Shown here: piece by piece, positions 54,555 to 62,388 of the stretch | Layout: every line of letters begins with the position of its first letter | How positions within the stretch are numbered: position 1 is the first letter of the stretch | DNA from: Burkholderiales bacterium 70-64 | Lineage (GTDB): Bacteria; Pseudomonadota; Gammaproteobacteria; Burkholderiales; Burkholderiaceae_E | DNA: 64,000 bases | Direction: 5' to 3' | Assembly (NCBI GenBank): GCA_001898645.1 | Contig: MKUQ01000020.1 | Coordinates: 47,548 to 111,547 of the forward strand | Notes under the pieces: generated by a model | What the model was told of the DNA's origin: nothing | Database searches by the model: none | What the model saw: the letters and a program-made list of their open reading frames with translations, nothing else | Position numbers and translations under genes: made by a program

Positions 54555-55541
54555 ATGATGTGCGATCTGCCCAAGCTGGTCTCTTGCGCCGCCCTGGCGC
54601 TCTCGAGCGTCGTCGCGATGCCGTCGCACGCCGCGGAGGCGGACGGCTACCCGGCCCGTCCGATCGAGGCGGTGGTCCCGTTTCCCGCGGGCGGCACCTT
54701 CGACGTCGCCTTTCGCACGCTCCAGCCGAGGATGGCGGCGCTGCTGGGCGTACCCGTGGTCGTCGTCAACAAGACGGGTGCCGGCGGCATCATCGGCACT
54801 GACCTGGTCGCGAAAGCGGCGCCGGACGGATACACCTTGGCCGCCACTGCCAGCTCGACCGTCGCGCTGGTGCAGGTGACCATGCGCGACGTAGTGAAGT
54901 ACGGTGTCGACACCCTGGTGCCGATCGGCAACTACGCGACCGACGTGAGCGCCATCGTGGTCGATGCGCGTTCGCCCTGGAAGACGTTTGCCGAGCTGCT
55001 CGACCACGTCAGGAAGAGTCCCGCGAAGGTCAACGTCGGAACGCCGGGGCAGGGCAGTGTCGGGGCGCTGGTGCTCGATGCGATGCGCAAGGCCGAGGGC
55101 CTTGAGCTCACGGCGGTGCCCTTCCGCGGCTCGCCGCCGGCGAACCTCGCGACGATGAGCGGGGAGGTGGACTTCTCCGTGATCGCCTTCGGCAGCGCCG
55201 CTTCCCTCGTCGCCGCCGGCAAGCTGCGCGTGCTCGCCGTCACCGGCCAGGCTCGGCTTTCCGGGCATCCGGACATCCCGACCCTGAAGGAAGCCGGAAT
55301 CACCAGCGAGACGCTGGTCTTCAAGCTCGGCCTGTACGCGCCGGCCGGCACCCCCGAGGCCGTCCTGGACAAGCTCTCCGCCGCCATGCGGACCGCGGTC
55401 GGCGATCCGGCCGTGGCCGCCTCGCTGCAGAGGATGGGGCTGGAGGTGGCCTTCGAGGATCGCGCCGCTGCGGCCGCCCATCTCGCCAAGGCGTATCGCG
55501 AGGCGATGGACCTCGGTAGCCGGCTCGGCATGCTCAAGTGA
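54555..55541 (+). CDS. Bug-family tripartite tricarboxylate-type receptor
   Basis: A 328-residue TctC/Bug extracytoplasmic binding protein. The signal peptide spans about 1-27 (ending SHAAE). Hallmarks are YPARPIEAVVPFPAGGTFDVAFRTL (about 32-56) and VVVNKTGAGGIIGTDLVAKAAPDGYTL (about 72-98), which form the ligand-binding loop. Burkholderiales carry many such orphan receptors. No TctA/TctB permease is adjacent. Located 19 bp after the amidohydrolase gene, so it may bring in that enzyme's substrate or product. Confidence 0.93.
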   Translation: MMCDLPKLVSCAALALSSVVAMPSHAAEADGYPARPIEAVVPFPAGGTFDVAFRTLQPRMAALLGVPVVVVNKTGAGGIIGTDLVAKAAPDGYTLAATASSTVALVQVTMRDVVKYGVDTLVPIGNYATDVSAIVVDARSPWKTFAELLDHVRKSPAKVNVGTPGQGSVGALVLDAMRKAEGLELTAVPFRGSPPANLATMSGEVDFSVIAFGSAASLVAAGKLRVLAVTGQARLSGHPDIPTLKEAGITSETLVFKLGLYAPAGTPEAVLDKLSAAMRTAVGDPAVAASLQRMGLEVAFEDRAAAAAHLAKAYREAMDLGSRLGMLK

Positions 55542-55583
55542 ACGGCCGGCCCGGCCCGGGCTCGATTCAACTCCGGCGGACTC

Positions 55584-56060
55584 CTAGCTTCGACGGGCTC
55601 CCAGCGGCAGCTCGGTGGTGCGCTTGATCTCCTGCAGCACCACGCTCGACTCCACGCTGCGCACCCCGGGCAGGCGCATCAGCCGGTGCATCATGAACTG
55701 CGCGAAGGCCTCGAGGTCGGCCGCGACGATGCGCAACTGGTAGTCGTACGGTCCGGTCACCGAGTAGCACTCGAGCACCTCGGGCATGAGCTGCACAGCG
55801 CGATCGAAGGCATCGCTACGGCCGTCGCCGTGCCGTTCCAGCGAGACGCGCGTGAACGCAGTGACGGTCAGCCCGAGCCTGGCGGGGCGCAGCAGGGTGA
55901 CGTAGCGGTCGATCAGGCCGGCTTCCTCGAGCCGCTGGATGCGCCGGCTGACCTGCGAGGCCGACAGGTGCACGCGCTCGCCCAGCGCCGGATTGGTGGC
56001 GCGGCCGTCGTGCTGCAGGGCTTCCAGCAGCTGGATGTCGATCTTGTCGAGGGCGAGCAT
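55584..56060 (-). CDS. Lrp/AsnC-family transcriptional regulator
   Basis: A 158-residue protein. The N-terminal HTH spans about 5-60 (LDKIDIQLLEALQHDGRATNPALGERVHLSASQVSRRIQRLEEAGLI) and the RAM/AsnC effector domain about 65-150. The start is taken at the ATG with GGAGA 4 bp upstream; a start nine codons further upstream is open. It diverges from the large oxidoreductase gene, the usual place of a dedicated local Lrp regulator, so it likely senses an amino acid or 2-oxo acid and controls that gene. Confidence 0.92.
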   Translation of the reverse strand: MLALDKIDIQLLEALQHDGRATNPALGERVHLSASQVSRRIQRLEEAGLIDRYVTLLRPARLGLTVTAFTRVSLERHGDGRSDAFDRAVQLMPEVLECYSVTGPYDYQLRIVAADLEAFAQFMMHRLMRLPGVRSVESSVVLQEIKRTTELPLGARRS

Positions 56061-56086
56061 GATTTCTCCGTATATGGCCAGGATCA

Positions 56087-56142
56087 TGCACGATCAATGT
56101 GCAGATGACGAATGTTGCGTTCCATAACGCGTGAATGTTGCG
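56087..56142. promoter_or_regulatory. Candidate operator region of the Lrp regulator
   Basis: TGCAC...GTGCA forms an inverted repeat at 56087-56103. GAATGTTGCG occurs twice as a direct repeat at 56110-56119 and 56133-56142, 23 bp apart (about two helical turns). Lrp-type octamers bind such phased sites. Both the regulator and the oxidoreductase promoter lie here. Confidence 0.45.
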
Positions 56143-56202
56143 CTGGATCCGGCCTAGCATTGCATGGCACTCACTCCGGCGCGCCTCGCGCCTCCCGACA
56201 CC

Positions 56203-59200
56203 ATGAATGCCCCCGATCGCTCGCTGCAGGCCGCCGTGCCACCCGCCGTGCCGGCACTGCGCAACGGCTACCGGCTCGAGGACAGCCTCGCGGCCGACTC
56301 GGGCACGGTGTTCCTGAGCGGCACCCAGGCGCTGGTGCGCCTGCCGCTGATGCAGCGCGCACGCGACGCGGCGTGCGGGCTGGCGAGCGCGGGCTTCGTG
56401 AGCGGCTATCGCGGTTCGCCGCTGGGCGCCTACGACCAGCAGCTGTGGCGTGCGCGTGAGCGGCTCCAGGCGGCCGGCATCCGCTTCCTGCCGGCGGTGA
56501 ACGAGGAGCTCGCGGCCACCGCGTTGCTCGGCTCGCAGCAGGTCGAGAGCGATCCGCAGCGCAGCGTCGACGCTGTGTTCGGGCTCTGGTACGGCAAAGG
56601 CCCGGGCGTCGACCGCGCCGCCGATGCGCTCAAGCACGGCCACGCGCGCGGCGCCTCGCCCAACGGCGGCGTGCTGGTGGTGGCCGGCGACGACCACGGC
56701 TGCGTGTCCTCCTCGATGGGGCACCAGAGCGACTTCACCATGATGTCGTGGCGCATGCCGGTGCTCAGCCCCGCCTGCATCGCCGAGCTGATCGAGTTCG
56801 GGCTGTACGGCTGGGCGCTATCGCGCGCCACCGGCGCCTGGGTCGGGATGAAGGCGATCTCCGAGGTCGTCGAGGGCGCGGCGACGGTCGACCTCGATGC
56901 GCTGAGCACGAGCTTCGACGACGAGGCCGAAGCCGCCGGATCGAGCCCCACGCCCGACGGCGGACCGCAGGCGATCCATCGCGGCGGCCTGCGCGCGCTG
57001 CGGCGCGCATCCGCCCTGCACTACCGCGCCGCCGACCTGCCGAGCCTGGAGATCGAGGCGCGCATGGCGGCGCGCCTCGATGCGGTGCGGGCGTTCGCGC
57101 AGCGCCACTCGATCGACCGGCTGGTGTGCGCACCGAGCGACGCGCAGCTCGGCATCGTCACCTGCGGCAAGGCGCACTTCGATCTCCTCGAGGCGCTGCG
57201 CCGCATCGATATCGGCCTGGACGAGCTTGCGGCCGCAGGCATACGCCTCTACAAGGTCGGGCTCGCGTACCCGATCGAACCCGTGCGCATGCTCGAGTTC
57301 GCGCGCGGCCTCGGCGAGGTGCTGGTGATCGAGGAGAAGGGCGCGGTGGTCGAGCAGCAGATGAAGGCGCTGCTGTACAGCGCGCCGCAGGCAGCCCGGC
57401 CGCGCATCGCCGGCAAGACCGGGGGCGACGGCGAGCCGCTGCTGCCGGAGGTGAGCGAGCTGCGGCCTTCGCGCGTGCTGCCGGTGCTGGCCGAGTGGCT
57501 GGCGCGCCATCGCCCGGCGCTCGACCGGCGCGGGCGCGTCGGCGAGTTCGTGCGCCCGCCGCTGCCGTCGAACGTGGCCGACCCCGTGCGCCGCGTGCCC
57601 TACTTCTGTTCGGGCTGTCCGCACAACAGCTCGACCGTCGTGCCCGAGGGCTCGCGCGCATTGTCGGGCATCGGCTGCCATGCCATGGCGATGTGGATGG
57701 ACCGCGACACCAGCGGCCTGATACAGATGGGCGGGGAGGGCGTCGACTGGGTCGCGCACGCGCAGTTCACGCGCATGCCGCACGTGTTCCAGAACCTCGG
57801 CGATGGCACCTATTTCCACTCCGGCTCGCTGGCGATCAGGCAGGCGATCGCCGCCGGTACGACGATGACCTACAAGGTCCTCGTCAACGACGCGGTGGCG
57901 ATGACCGGCGGCCAGCCGGCCGACGGCGTGGTCACCGCCGACTCGGTCGCGCGCCAGTTGCACGCCGAGGGCGTGCAGCGCATCGCGGTGGTTTCCGACG
58001 AGCCGGGCAAGCACGCGCGGCGCAGGGCGCAGTTCCCTCCCGACACCAGCTTCCACGACCGCAGCGAGCTCGACCGCGTGCAGCGCACGCTGCGCGACAC
58101 CGCCGGCGTGACGGCACTGATCTATGACCAGGTGTGCGCGGCCGAGAAGCGGCGCCGGCGCAAGCGCGACCGCTATCCGGATCCGCCGCGCAGGCTGTTC
58201 ATCAACCAGGCAGTGTGCGACGGCTGCGGCGACTGTGGCGCGAAATCGAACTGCCTGTCGGTGGTGCCGCTGGAGACGCCGCTCGGGCGCAAGCGCCGCA
58301 TCGACCAGTCGTCGTGCAACAAGGACTACCGCTGCGCCGACGGCTTCTGCCCGAGCTTCGTGTCGGTCACCGGCGGCCGCCTGCGCCGTCCGGCGGCGAC
58401 GCTGGATCCCGAGCGCCTCGCGCACGCGCTCGAGTCGCTGCCCGAGGCCGCGCCGGCGAGCTGGAACGGGCCGTACGACCTGCTGGTCACCGGCGTGGGC
58501 GGCACCGGCGTGGTCACCGTGGGCGCGGTGATCGCGATGGCCGCGCACCTCGAAGGCAAGCACGCCTCGGTGCTCGACTTCATGGGCTTCGCGCAGAAGG
58601 GCGGCAGCGTGCTCTCGCACGTGCGGCTGGCCGCTAGCGCCGACGCGCTGAACCAGGCGCGCATCGACACCCAGCAGGCCGACGCGGTGCTCGCCTGCGA
58701 CGCGGTGGTGGCCGCCAGCGACGACGCGCTGCAGACGGTGAGCCACGGGCGCACGCGCATCGTGGCCAACCGGCACGTGCTGCCGGTGGCGGCGCAGGTG
58801 ACCGACCCCGATGCGCCGCTGCCGGTGCCGGCTCTGCTGGAGAAGCTCGCCGCCGCGGCGGGCGAGGGCCGGCTCTCGACGTGCGACGCGCACGCCATTG
58901 CCGAGCGTGCGCTCGGCGACACCATGGCCACCAACATCGTGATGCTCGGCTACGCCTGGCAGCAGGGCGTGGTGCCGCTGTCGCGCGCGGCGATCGAACG
59001 CGCGCTGGAACTGAACGGTGTGGCGGTCGAGGCCAACCGGCTGGCGTTCCGCATCGGGCGGCTGGCCGCGCATGATGCGCGGGCGCTGGAGCGGATGCTG
59101 GCTGGGGCGGTCGATGACGCGATGGCCACGGTGCGCGGCGATGCGCTCGGCGCGGCGGCCATCCCGCACGGTGGTTTGTTCGACGCGACGGAGGCCGCGC

Positions 59201-59970
59201 ACGGCGATGGGATGTCCGCGGAATCGACCGGTGATGCGGTGCTGGCCGCACTGGTGCAGCGGCTATATGCAGAGCTGGTCGACTATCAGGGAAGCGCACG
59301 CGCGGCTCGGCTGCGGTACCTCGTCGACAAGGTCGCCGCCGCCGAGCGCCCGTTGCGCGCGCCCGGTGCGCCACTGAGCCTGGCGGCCACGGTGGCACGC
59401 GGCTATGCGAAGCTGCTGATGGTCAAGGACGAGTACGAGGTGGCACGCCTGTATTCGTCGCCGCGATTCCGGCGCGAGCTCGAAGCGCAGTTCGAAGGCG
59501 ACTACACGGTGAGCGTGCTGCTCGCCCCGCCGCTGCTGGCGCGGCGCGGGCCCGACGGACTGCTGCGCAAGATGCGCTTCGGCCGCTGGATCTTCCCGCT
59601 GCTGCGCCTGCTCGCCGCGGTGCGTCGCGTGCGCGGCACGCCGTTCGACCCGTTCGGCCATACGCTCGAGCGCCGCGTCGAGCGGGCGCTGCCGTCCGAT
59701 TACGCGGCGACGATCGAAGCGATGCTGCCGGGCCTGGATGCCGGCCGGCTCGAACCGGCCGAGCAGCTTGCCGACATACCGGCGTCGATCCGCGGCTTCG
59801 GGCACGTCAAGCTGCGCAACCTGGTCGAGGCCAAGCGGCACGAGGCGGCGCTGGGGGAGCGGCTCGGGTTGGCGCCGGTCGTGTCGGAGGTGGTGCGCAG
59901 GGTGATTACGCGGGCTGGGTCGGGGGAGCTCGTGGCGGCTCACGCGTTGGCAGGTTCGCGTCGGGCGTGA
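56203..59970 (+). CDS. Indolepyruvate:ferredoxin oxidoreductase-family protein (fused alpha-beta)
   Basis: A 1255-residue fusion (homologues are around 1150-1200). Order: N-terminal pyrimidine-binding and TPP-related domain (about 20-400), TPP site around GIGCHAMAMWMDRDTSGLIQMGGEG and NDAVAMTGGQPADG (about 485-590), a ferredoxin-like cysteine cluster VCDGCGDCGAKSNC with a second set in CNKDYRC...FCP (about 670-725), the gamma (POR) domain GVGGTGVVTVGAVI (about 763-780) and a C-terminal DUF6537-like region. It oxidatively decarboxylates aryl- or branched 2-oxo acids to acyl-CoA with ferredoxin. ATG at 56203 preferred; 56164 is in frame but lies at the putative promoter. Confidence 0.9.
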   Translation: MNAPDRSLQAAVPPAVPALRNGYRLEDSLAADSGTVFLSGTQALVRLPLMQRARDAACGLASAGFVSGYRGSPLGAYDQQLWRARERLQAAGIRFLPAVNEELAATALLGSQQVESDPQRSVDAVFGLWYGKGPGVDRAADALKHGHARGASPNGGVLVVAGDDHGCVSSSMGHQSDFTMMSWRMPVLSPACIAELIEFGLYGWALSRATGAWVGMKAISEVVEGAATVDLDALSTSFDDEAEAAGSSPTPDGGPQAIHRGGLRALRRASALHYRAADLPSLEIEARMAARLDAVRAFAQRHSIDRLVCAPSDAQLGIVTCGKAHFDLLEALRRIDIGLDELAAAGIRLYKVGLAYPIEPVRMLEFARGLGEVLVIEEKGAVVEQQMKALLYSAPQAARPRIAGKTGGDGEPLLPEVSELRPSRVLPVLAEWLARHRPALDRRGRVGEFVRPPLPSNVADPVRRVPYFCSGCPHNSSTVVPEGSRALSGIGCHAMAMWMDRDTSGLIQMGGEGVDWVAHAQFTRMPHVFQNLGDGTYFHSGSLAIRQAIAAGTTMTYKVLVNDAVAMTGGQPADGVVTADSVARQLHAEGVQRIAVVSDEPGKHARRRAQFPPDTSFHDRSELDRVQRTLRDTAGVTALIYDQVCAAEKRRRRKRDRYPDPPRRLFINQAVCDGCGDCGAKSNCLSVVPLETPLGRKRRIDQSSCNKDYRCADGFCPSFVSVTGGRLRRPAATLDPERLAHALESLPEAAPASWNGPYDLLVTGVGGTGVVTVGAVIAMAAHLEGKHASVLDFMGFAQKGGSVLSHVRLAASADALNQARIDTQQADAVLACDAVVAASDDALQTVSHGRTRIVANRHVLPVAAQVTDPDAPLPVPALLEKLAAAAGEGRLSTCDAHAIAERALGDTMATNIVMLGYAWQQGVVPLSRAAIERALELNGVAVEANRLAFRIGRLAAHDARALERMLAGAVDDAMATVRGDALGAAAIPHGGLFDATEAAHGDGMSAESTGDAVLAALVQRLYAELVDYQGSARAARLRYLVDKVAAAERPLRAPGAPLSLAATVARGYAKLLMVKDEYEVARLYSSPRFRRELEAQFEGDYTVSVLLAPPLLARRGPDGLLRKMRFGRWIFPLLRLLAAVRRVRGTPFDPFGHTLERRVERALPSDYAATIEAMLPGLDAGRLEPAEQLADIPASIRGFGHVKLRNLVEAKRHEAALGERLGLAPVVSEVVRRVITRAGSGELVAAHALAGSRRA

Positions 59971-60129
59971 TGGATCGGCTGCGGTCGCGGGCAATGTCGC
60001 CGGCATGCACTCGGTGGGGTCTACGGACATGGAGTGTGGCCGCGCGCAAACGAACGCTTCGGCCAATACGCCCTGCCGCAGGGTTGTGGCAAGCTATGCA
60101 GCATCAACCGCACTCTGCAGGGAATGGCC

Positions 60130-60357
60130 ATGCCGAGCACCTTCGAAGCGCTGCAAGCTGAAGTTCTGCGCCTGTCGCCCGCGGACCGTGCGAAATTGCT
60201 CGACCGTCTGATTGCGAGCCTGGACGTCGATGCTGAGGCCGAGGCAGCGTGGGATGCGGTCGTTGACAGACGCGAGAAGGAGCTGGAGCGAGGTAGCTCG
60301 CAAGCCATGCCGATTGAAGTCGCCATAGCGAGGCTGGAGGCCCGGTTTCCTGCATGA
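60130..60357 (+). CDS. Addiction-module antitoxin (Unstab_antitox/RelE-partner type)
   Basis: A 75-residue protein. LSPADRAKLLDRLIASLD (about 15-32) followed by AWDAVVDRREKELERGSSQAMPIEVAIARLEARF is the signature of the putative addiction-module component (TIGR02574-type) proteins that partner RelE/ParE-like toxins. Start at 60130 or the ATG two codons upstream. It overlaps the toxin gene by ATGA, and that toxin is broken, so the module is probably inactive. The intact antitoxin may have a solo role. Confidence 0.8.
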   Translation: MPSTFEALQAEVLRLSPADRAKLLDRLIASLDVDAEAEAAWDAVVDRREKELERGSSQAMPIEVAIARLEARFPA

Positions 60358-60522
60358 AGATCTCGGTTCATCCCGGAGCCGAGCAGGATCTTCGGGAGGC
60401 TGCGGAATTCCATGAGTGTCTTTCCATATACGGTCATCTATCGAGCCACCCCGGAAGAGATCGTCATTCTCGTCGTCAAACACGACCGACGACGGCCGGG
60501 ACACGGCAGCCGGCGCTCATAG
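60354..60522 (+). pseudogene. ParE/RelE-type toxin, internally deleted
   Basis: The first 21 codons (MKISVHPGAEQDLREAAEFH) match the beginning of a RelE/ParE-like toxin. After GAG the frame is lost. From about 60425, in another frame, FPYTVIYRATPEEIVILVV and then KHDRRRPGHG give the usual last two strands and tail, ending in TAG at 60520-60522. About 35-40 middle residues are missing (my estimate from the family length near 95). The deletion plus frameshift should abolish toxin activity. Confidence 0.75.
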
Positions 60523-60589
60523 ACGTTCATTGCCCGTCGCGTCAGTTGGGGACGCGGTTCCTCTCCATCATTTATCTCGCCAGGTGCTG

Positions 60590-60788
60590 CCGGCCAACCA
60601 TGCGGTGACGATCGAGGCGACGCTGTCGCGTTTTGATGCAGGCCTGCTTGAACCGGCCAAGCCGTGCTAAGCAGTGCTGGGGGAGAGACTGGTGCCGGTC
60701 GTGTCGGGGTTGGGGCGTGAGGTGCTTGCGCCGGCTGTATCGGAGGGTTCCACGATGGCCACAATATGCCGGTGGGCTCGCACCGGGT
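60590..60788 (+). pseudogene. Degenerate copy A of the oxidoreductase gene 3' end
   Basis: Reads like the last part of the gene ending at 59970: ATIEAMLPGLDAGRLEPAE there becomes VTIEATLSRFDAGLLEPAK here, then after a deletion GERL...PVVS reappears. Stop codons and a deletion near GGCCAAG (a short direct repeat in the parent) make it non-coding. Followed by tail copy A. It is separated from the parent by the toxin-antitoxin remnants. Confidence 0.6.
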
Positions 60789-60891
60789 GTGATGGATAGG
60801 CTGCAACGCAATGGCCATCCAGACGTCTGGAAGCGCCGTTCGGCCGGGATAGCGGCTGGGCCGTGAAGATCGATGCAGAATAAACAATAAT
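60789..60891. repeat. 103-bp tail repeat, copy A
   Basis: Starts GTGATGGATAGGCTGC and ends AATAAACAATAAT; contains the perfect palindrome CCAGACGTCTGG. It is matched by copy B at 63831-63933, with about seven differences counted by eye. A weaker match to the first bases follows the intact parent gene at 59967. Confidence 0.8.
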
Positions 60892-61171
60892 CAAACGAAA
60901 TGATGGGGTATCGGTGCTGTATCCAGGTGTAGCCGATCTAGCGCCGACTGCTCGAAACCGCTTTGCGGAACAGCGTCGATAGCTCCGGACTGCCGGTGGT
61001 GCGTTGGGCCGAGTTCAATTCCGGGTTACGCCCAGCTCAGAATGCGGATCGTGAGAGAAAGTCGAGTGAAGTCAGTCACTTGCCGGTATGGGTATGAACA
61101 GGTTATGCCGGCGTGGCGGGCTTTGCCCGTGAGTGCGATCCGCATCAAAAGACAATAGGGGAAACAATAGC
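60892..61171. other. Intergenic stretch without recognisable features
   Basis: 280 bp without an open frame that I can support, no RNA gene and no clear promoter. Composition is more AT-rich than the chromosome to the left. It ends at the ribosome binding site (AGGGGAAAC) of the DUF2569 gene. Confidence 0.5.
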
Positions 61172-61654
61172 ATGGCAAAGAATCCTTACATTTCTGGAGT
61201 CGGTGGCTGGCTTGGATTCTTGATTTTCGGATTAACGATCCTCAGCCCACTGTCCGGCTTCGGCAAACTTTCGAGCGAGTTTCGCGATGCCTTAGAACAA
61301 TTTCCGCAGTTGGCTGGCAATTCTCAGTGGCAAAATTACAAACTGATGTCTTGGCTAATTTTCACGACATCAGCAGTAATAAGTTTTTCCGCTGGCTACC
61401 GCCTTTGGAAAGCTCATTTCAATGAATCAGTCAGATTTGCAATCCTTGCTCTCTGGTTAGCCGGGCCTCTTGCAAACATTCTCTATATGGCCTCTGCATT
61501 TCTTATTTTCGGAGATAGCGTTGGCGGTAACGCGACTGCCAAAATGATCGGCGGCACAATTGCATCTTGTGTGGCTGCCGGTATCTGGACAGCATACCTA
61601 ATGCGCTCAGTCCGTGTAAGGAACACATACAATCTGCCATATTCTGGTCAATGA
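61172..61654 (+). CDS. DUF2569-family membrane protein
   Basis: A 160-residue protein with four predicted transmembrane segments (about 12-32, 60-80, 95-117, 128-148). The opening NPYISGVGGWLGFLIFGL is the DUF2569 hallmark. Function is unknown. Codon use is AT-rich (many AAT, TTT, ATA), unlike nearly every other gene in the window, so it was probably acquired. The ATG has AGGGGAAAC upstream. DUF2569 genes are often carried on mobile gene cassettes. Confidence 0.75.
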   Translation: MAKNPYISGVGGWLGFLIFGLTILSPLSGFGKLSSEFRDALEQFPQLAGNSQWQNYKLMSWLIFTTSAVISFSAGYRLWKAHFNESVRFAILALWLAGPLANILYMASAFLIFGDSVGGNATAKMIGGTIASCVAAGIWTAYLMRSVRVRNTYNLPYSGQ

Positions 61655-61687
61655 AACTCACAGGAGTTAACGGCGACTTGTCGGAAA

Positions 61688-61780
61688 TTCCTCCTAACAA
61701 ATTGATTAGTCGGGCCGCCCGCAAGCTGCGCTTGTAGGTTCCCGTCGCGCTCCGGCGGCCGGTTACCTTAAACGTGGAAG
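61688..61780. other. attC-like imperfect palindrome between two cassette-like genes
   Basis: The stretch begins TTCCTCCTAACAA (containing TCCTAAC, one mismatch to the RYYYAAC core site). It has a stem GGCCGCC (61713-61719)/GGCGGCC (61754-61760) and an inner hairpin CAAGC-TGC-GCTTG. It ends GGTTACCTTAAACGTGGAA, where a GTTRRRY core would be expected but is degenerate. It looks like a decayed integron attC site. No integrase is present. Confidence 0.35.
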
Positions 61781-61863
61781 TTATGCAAGAGTTCCGCCTG
61801 CCCGATCATTGAGGCATTAGCCCGTTCGGGGCGATGGGATCAGTGCACTAGAAGAGGCACTTT

Positions 61864-62388
61864 ATGAAGCTCGCATTCTGGAAGAAGCAGGCCCCACCGC
61901 CCGAGATTGAGACCCTGAGTTGGAACTTCATGGTCCGAGCGACTGACCCTGATGAGTGCTGGGACGTCGCGCAGCACTTCCGTGCGACTGAACTGCCAGA
62001 GAATGCTCGTACTTGTGAGGTTTCCTTCTTAATGGGCAGCGTCGTACGTAACGCGGTTCGTGAGCTGGTACCCAAGTCGAAACAACGTGCATGCGTGACA
62101 TCTGCGGAGGCAGCCTACTTCAAGACGTTCGACGATCAGTCTGATGATTCACTTCCCCCGGAGATGGCTGCAGTTTACGGATCCATGACGTTGGGGCACG
62201 TCGCCAGAATTGCCTTGGCTACCTATGGAGAGAGTGGTGACAAATTGCATCTCTCAATCCCAGTGCTGGTTCGCCGCTTAAAGGGAGACCCTCGTATCGC
62301 GTACGAGATTTCTCCCCTTGTTGAGCGACGCGCCAAGACTTTAACGTCAGCCTTTTCGCACGTCATACGCCAGTGCAACGCCACCTAA
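61864..62388 (+). CDS. Hypothetical protein of foreign type
   Basis: A 174-residue protein that I do not recognise. It opens MKLAFWKKQAPPPEIETLSW, is soluble and acidic-neutral, and has the segments MVRATDPDECWDVAQHFRAT and RIALATYGESGDKLHLSIPVLVRRL. No signal peptide, transmembrane helix or known catalytic motif is seen. Base use is less GC-rich than the core genes. It follows the attC-like palindrome, and its TAA stop codon is part of the target duplication of the IS5 element, so the insertion left the protein unaltered. Confidence 0.65.
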   Translation: MKLAFWKKQAPPPEIETLSWNFMVRATDPDECWDVAQHFRATELPENARTCEVSFLMGSVVRNAVRELVPKSKQRACVTSAEAAYFKTFDDQSDDSLPPEMAAVYGSMTLGHVARIALATYGESGDKLHLSIPVLVRRLKGDPRIAYEISPLVERRAKTLTSAFSHVIRQCNAT

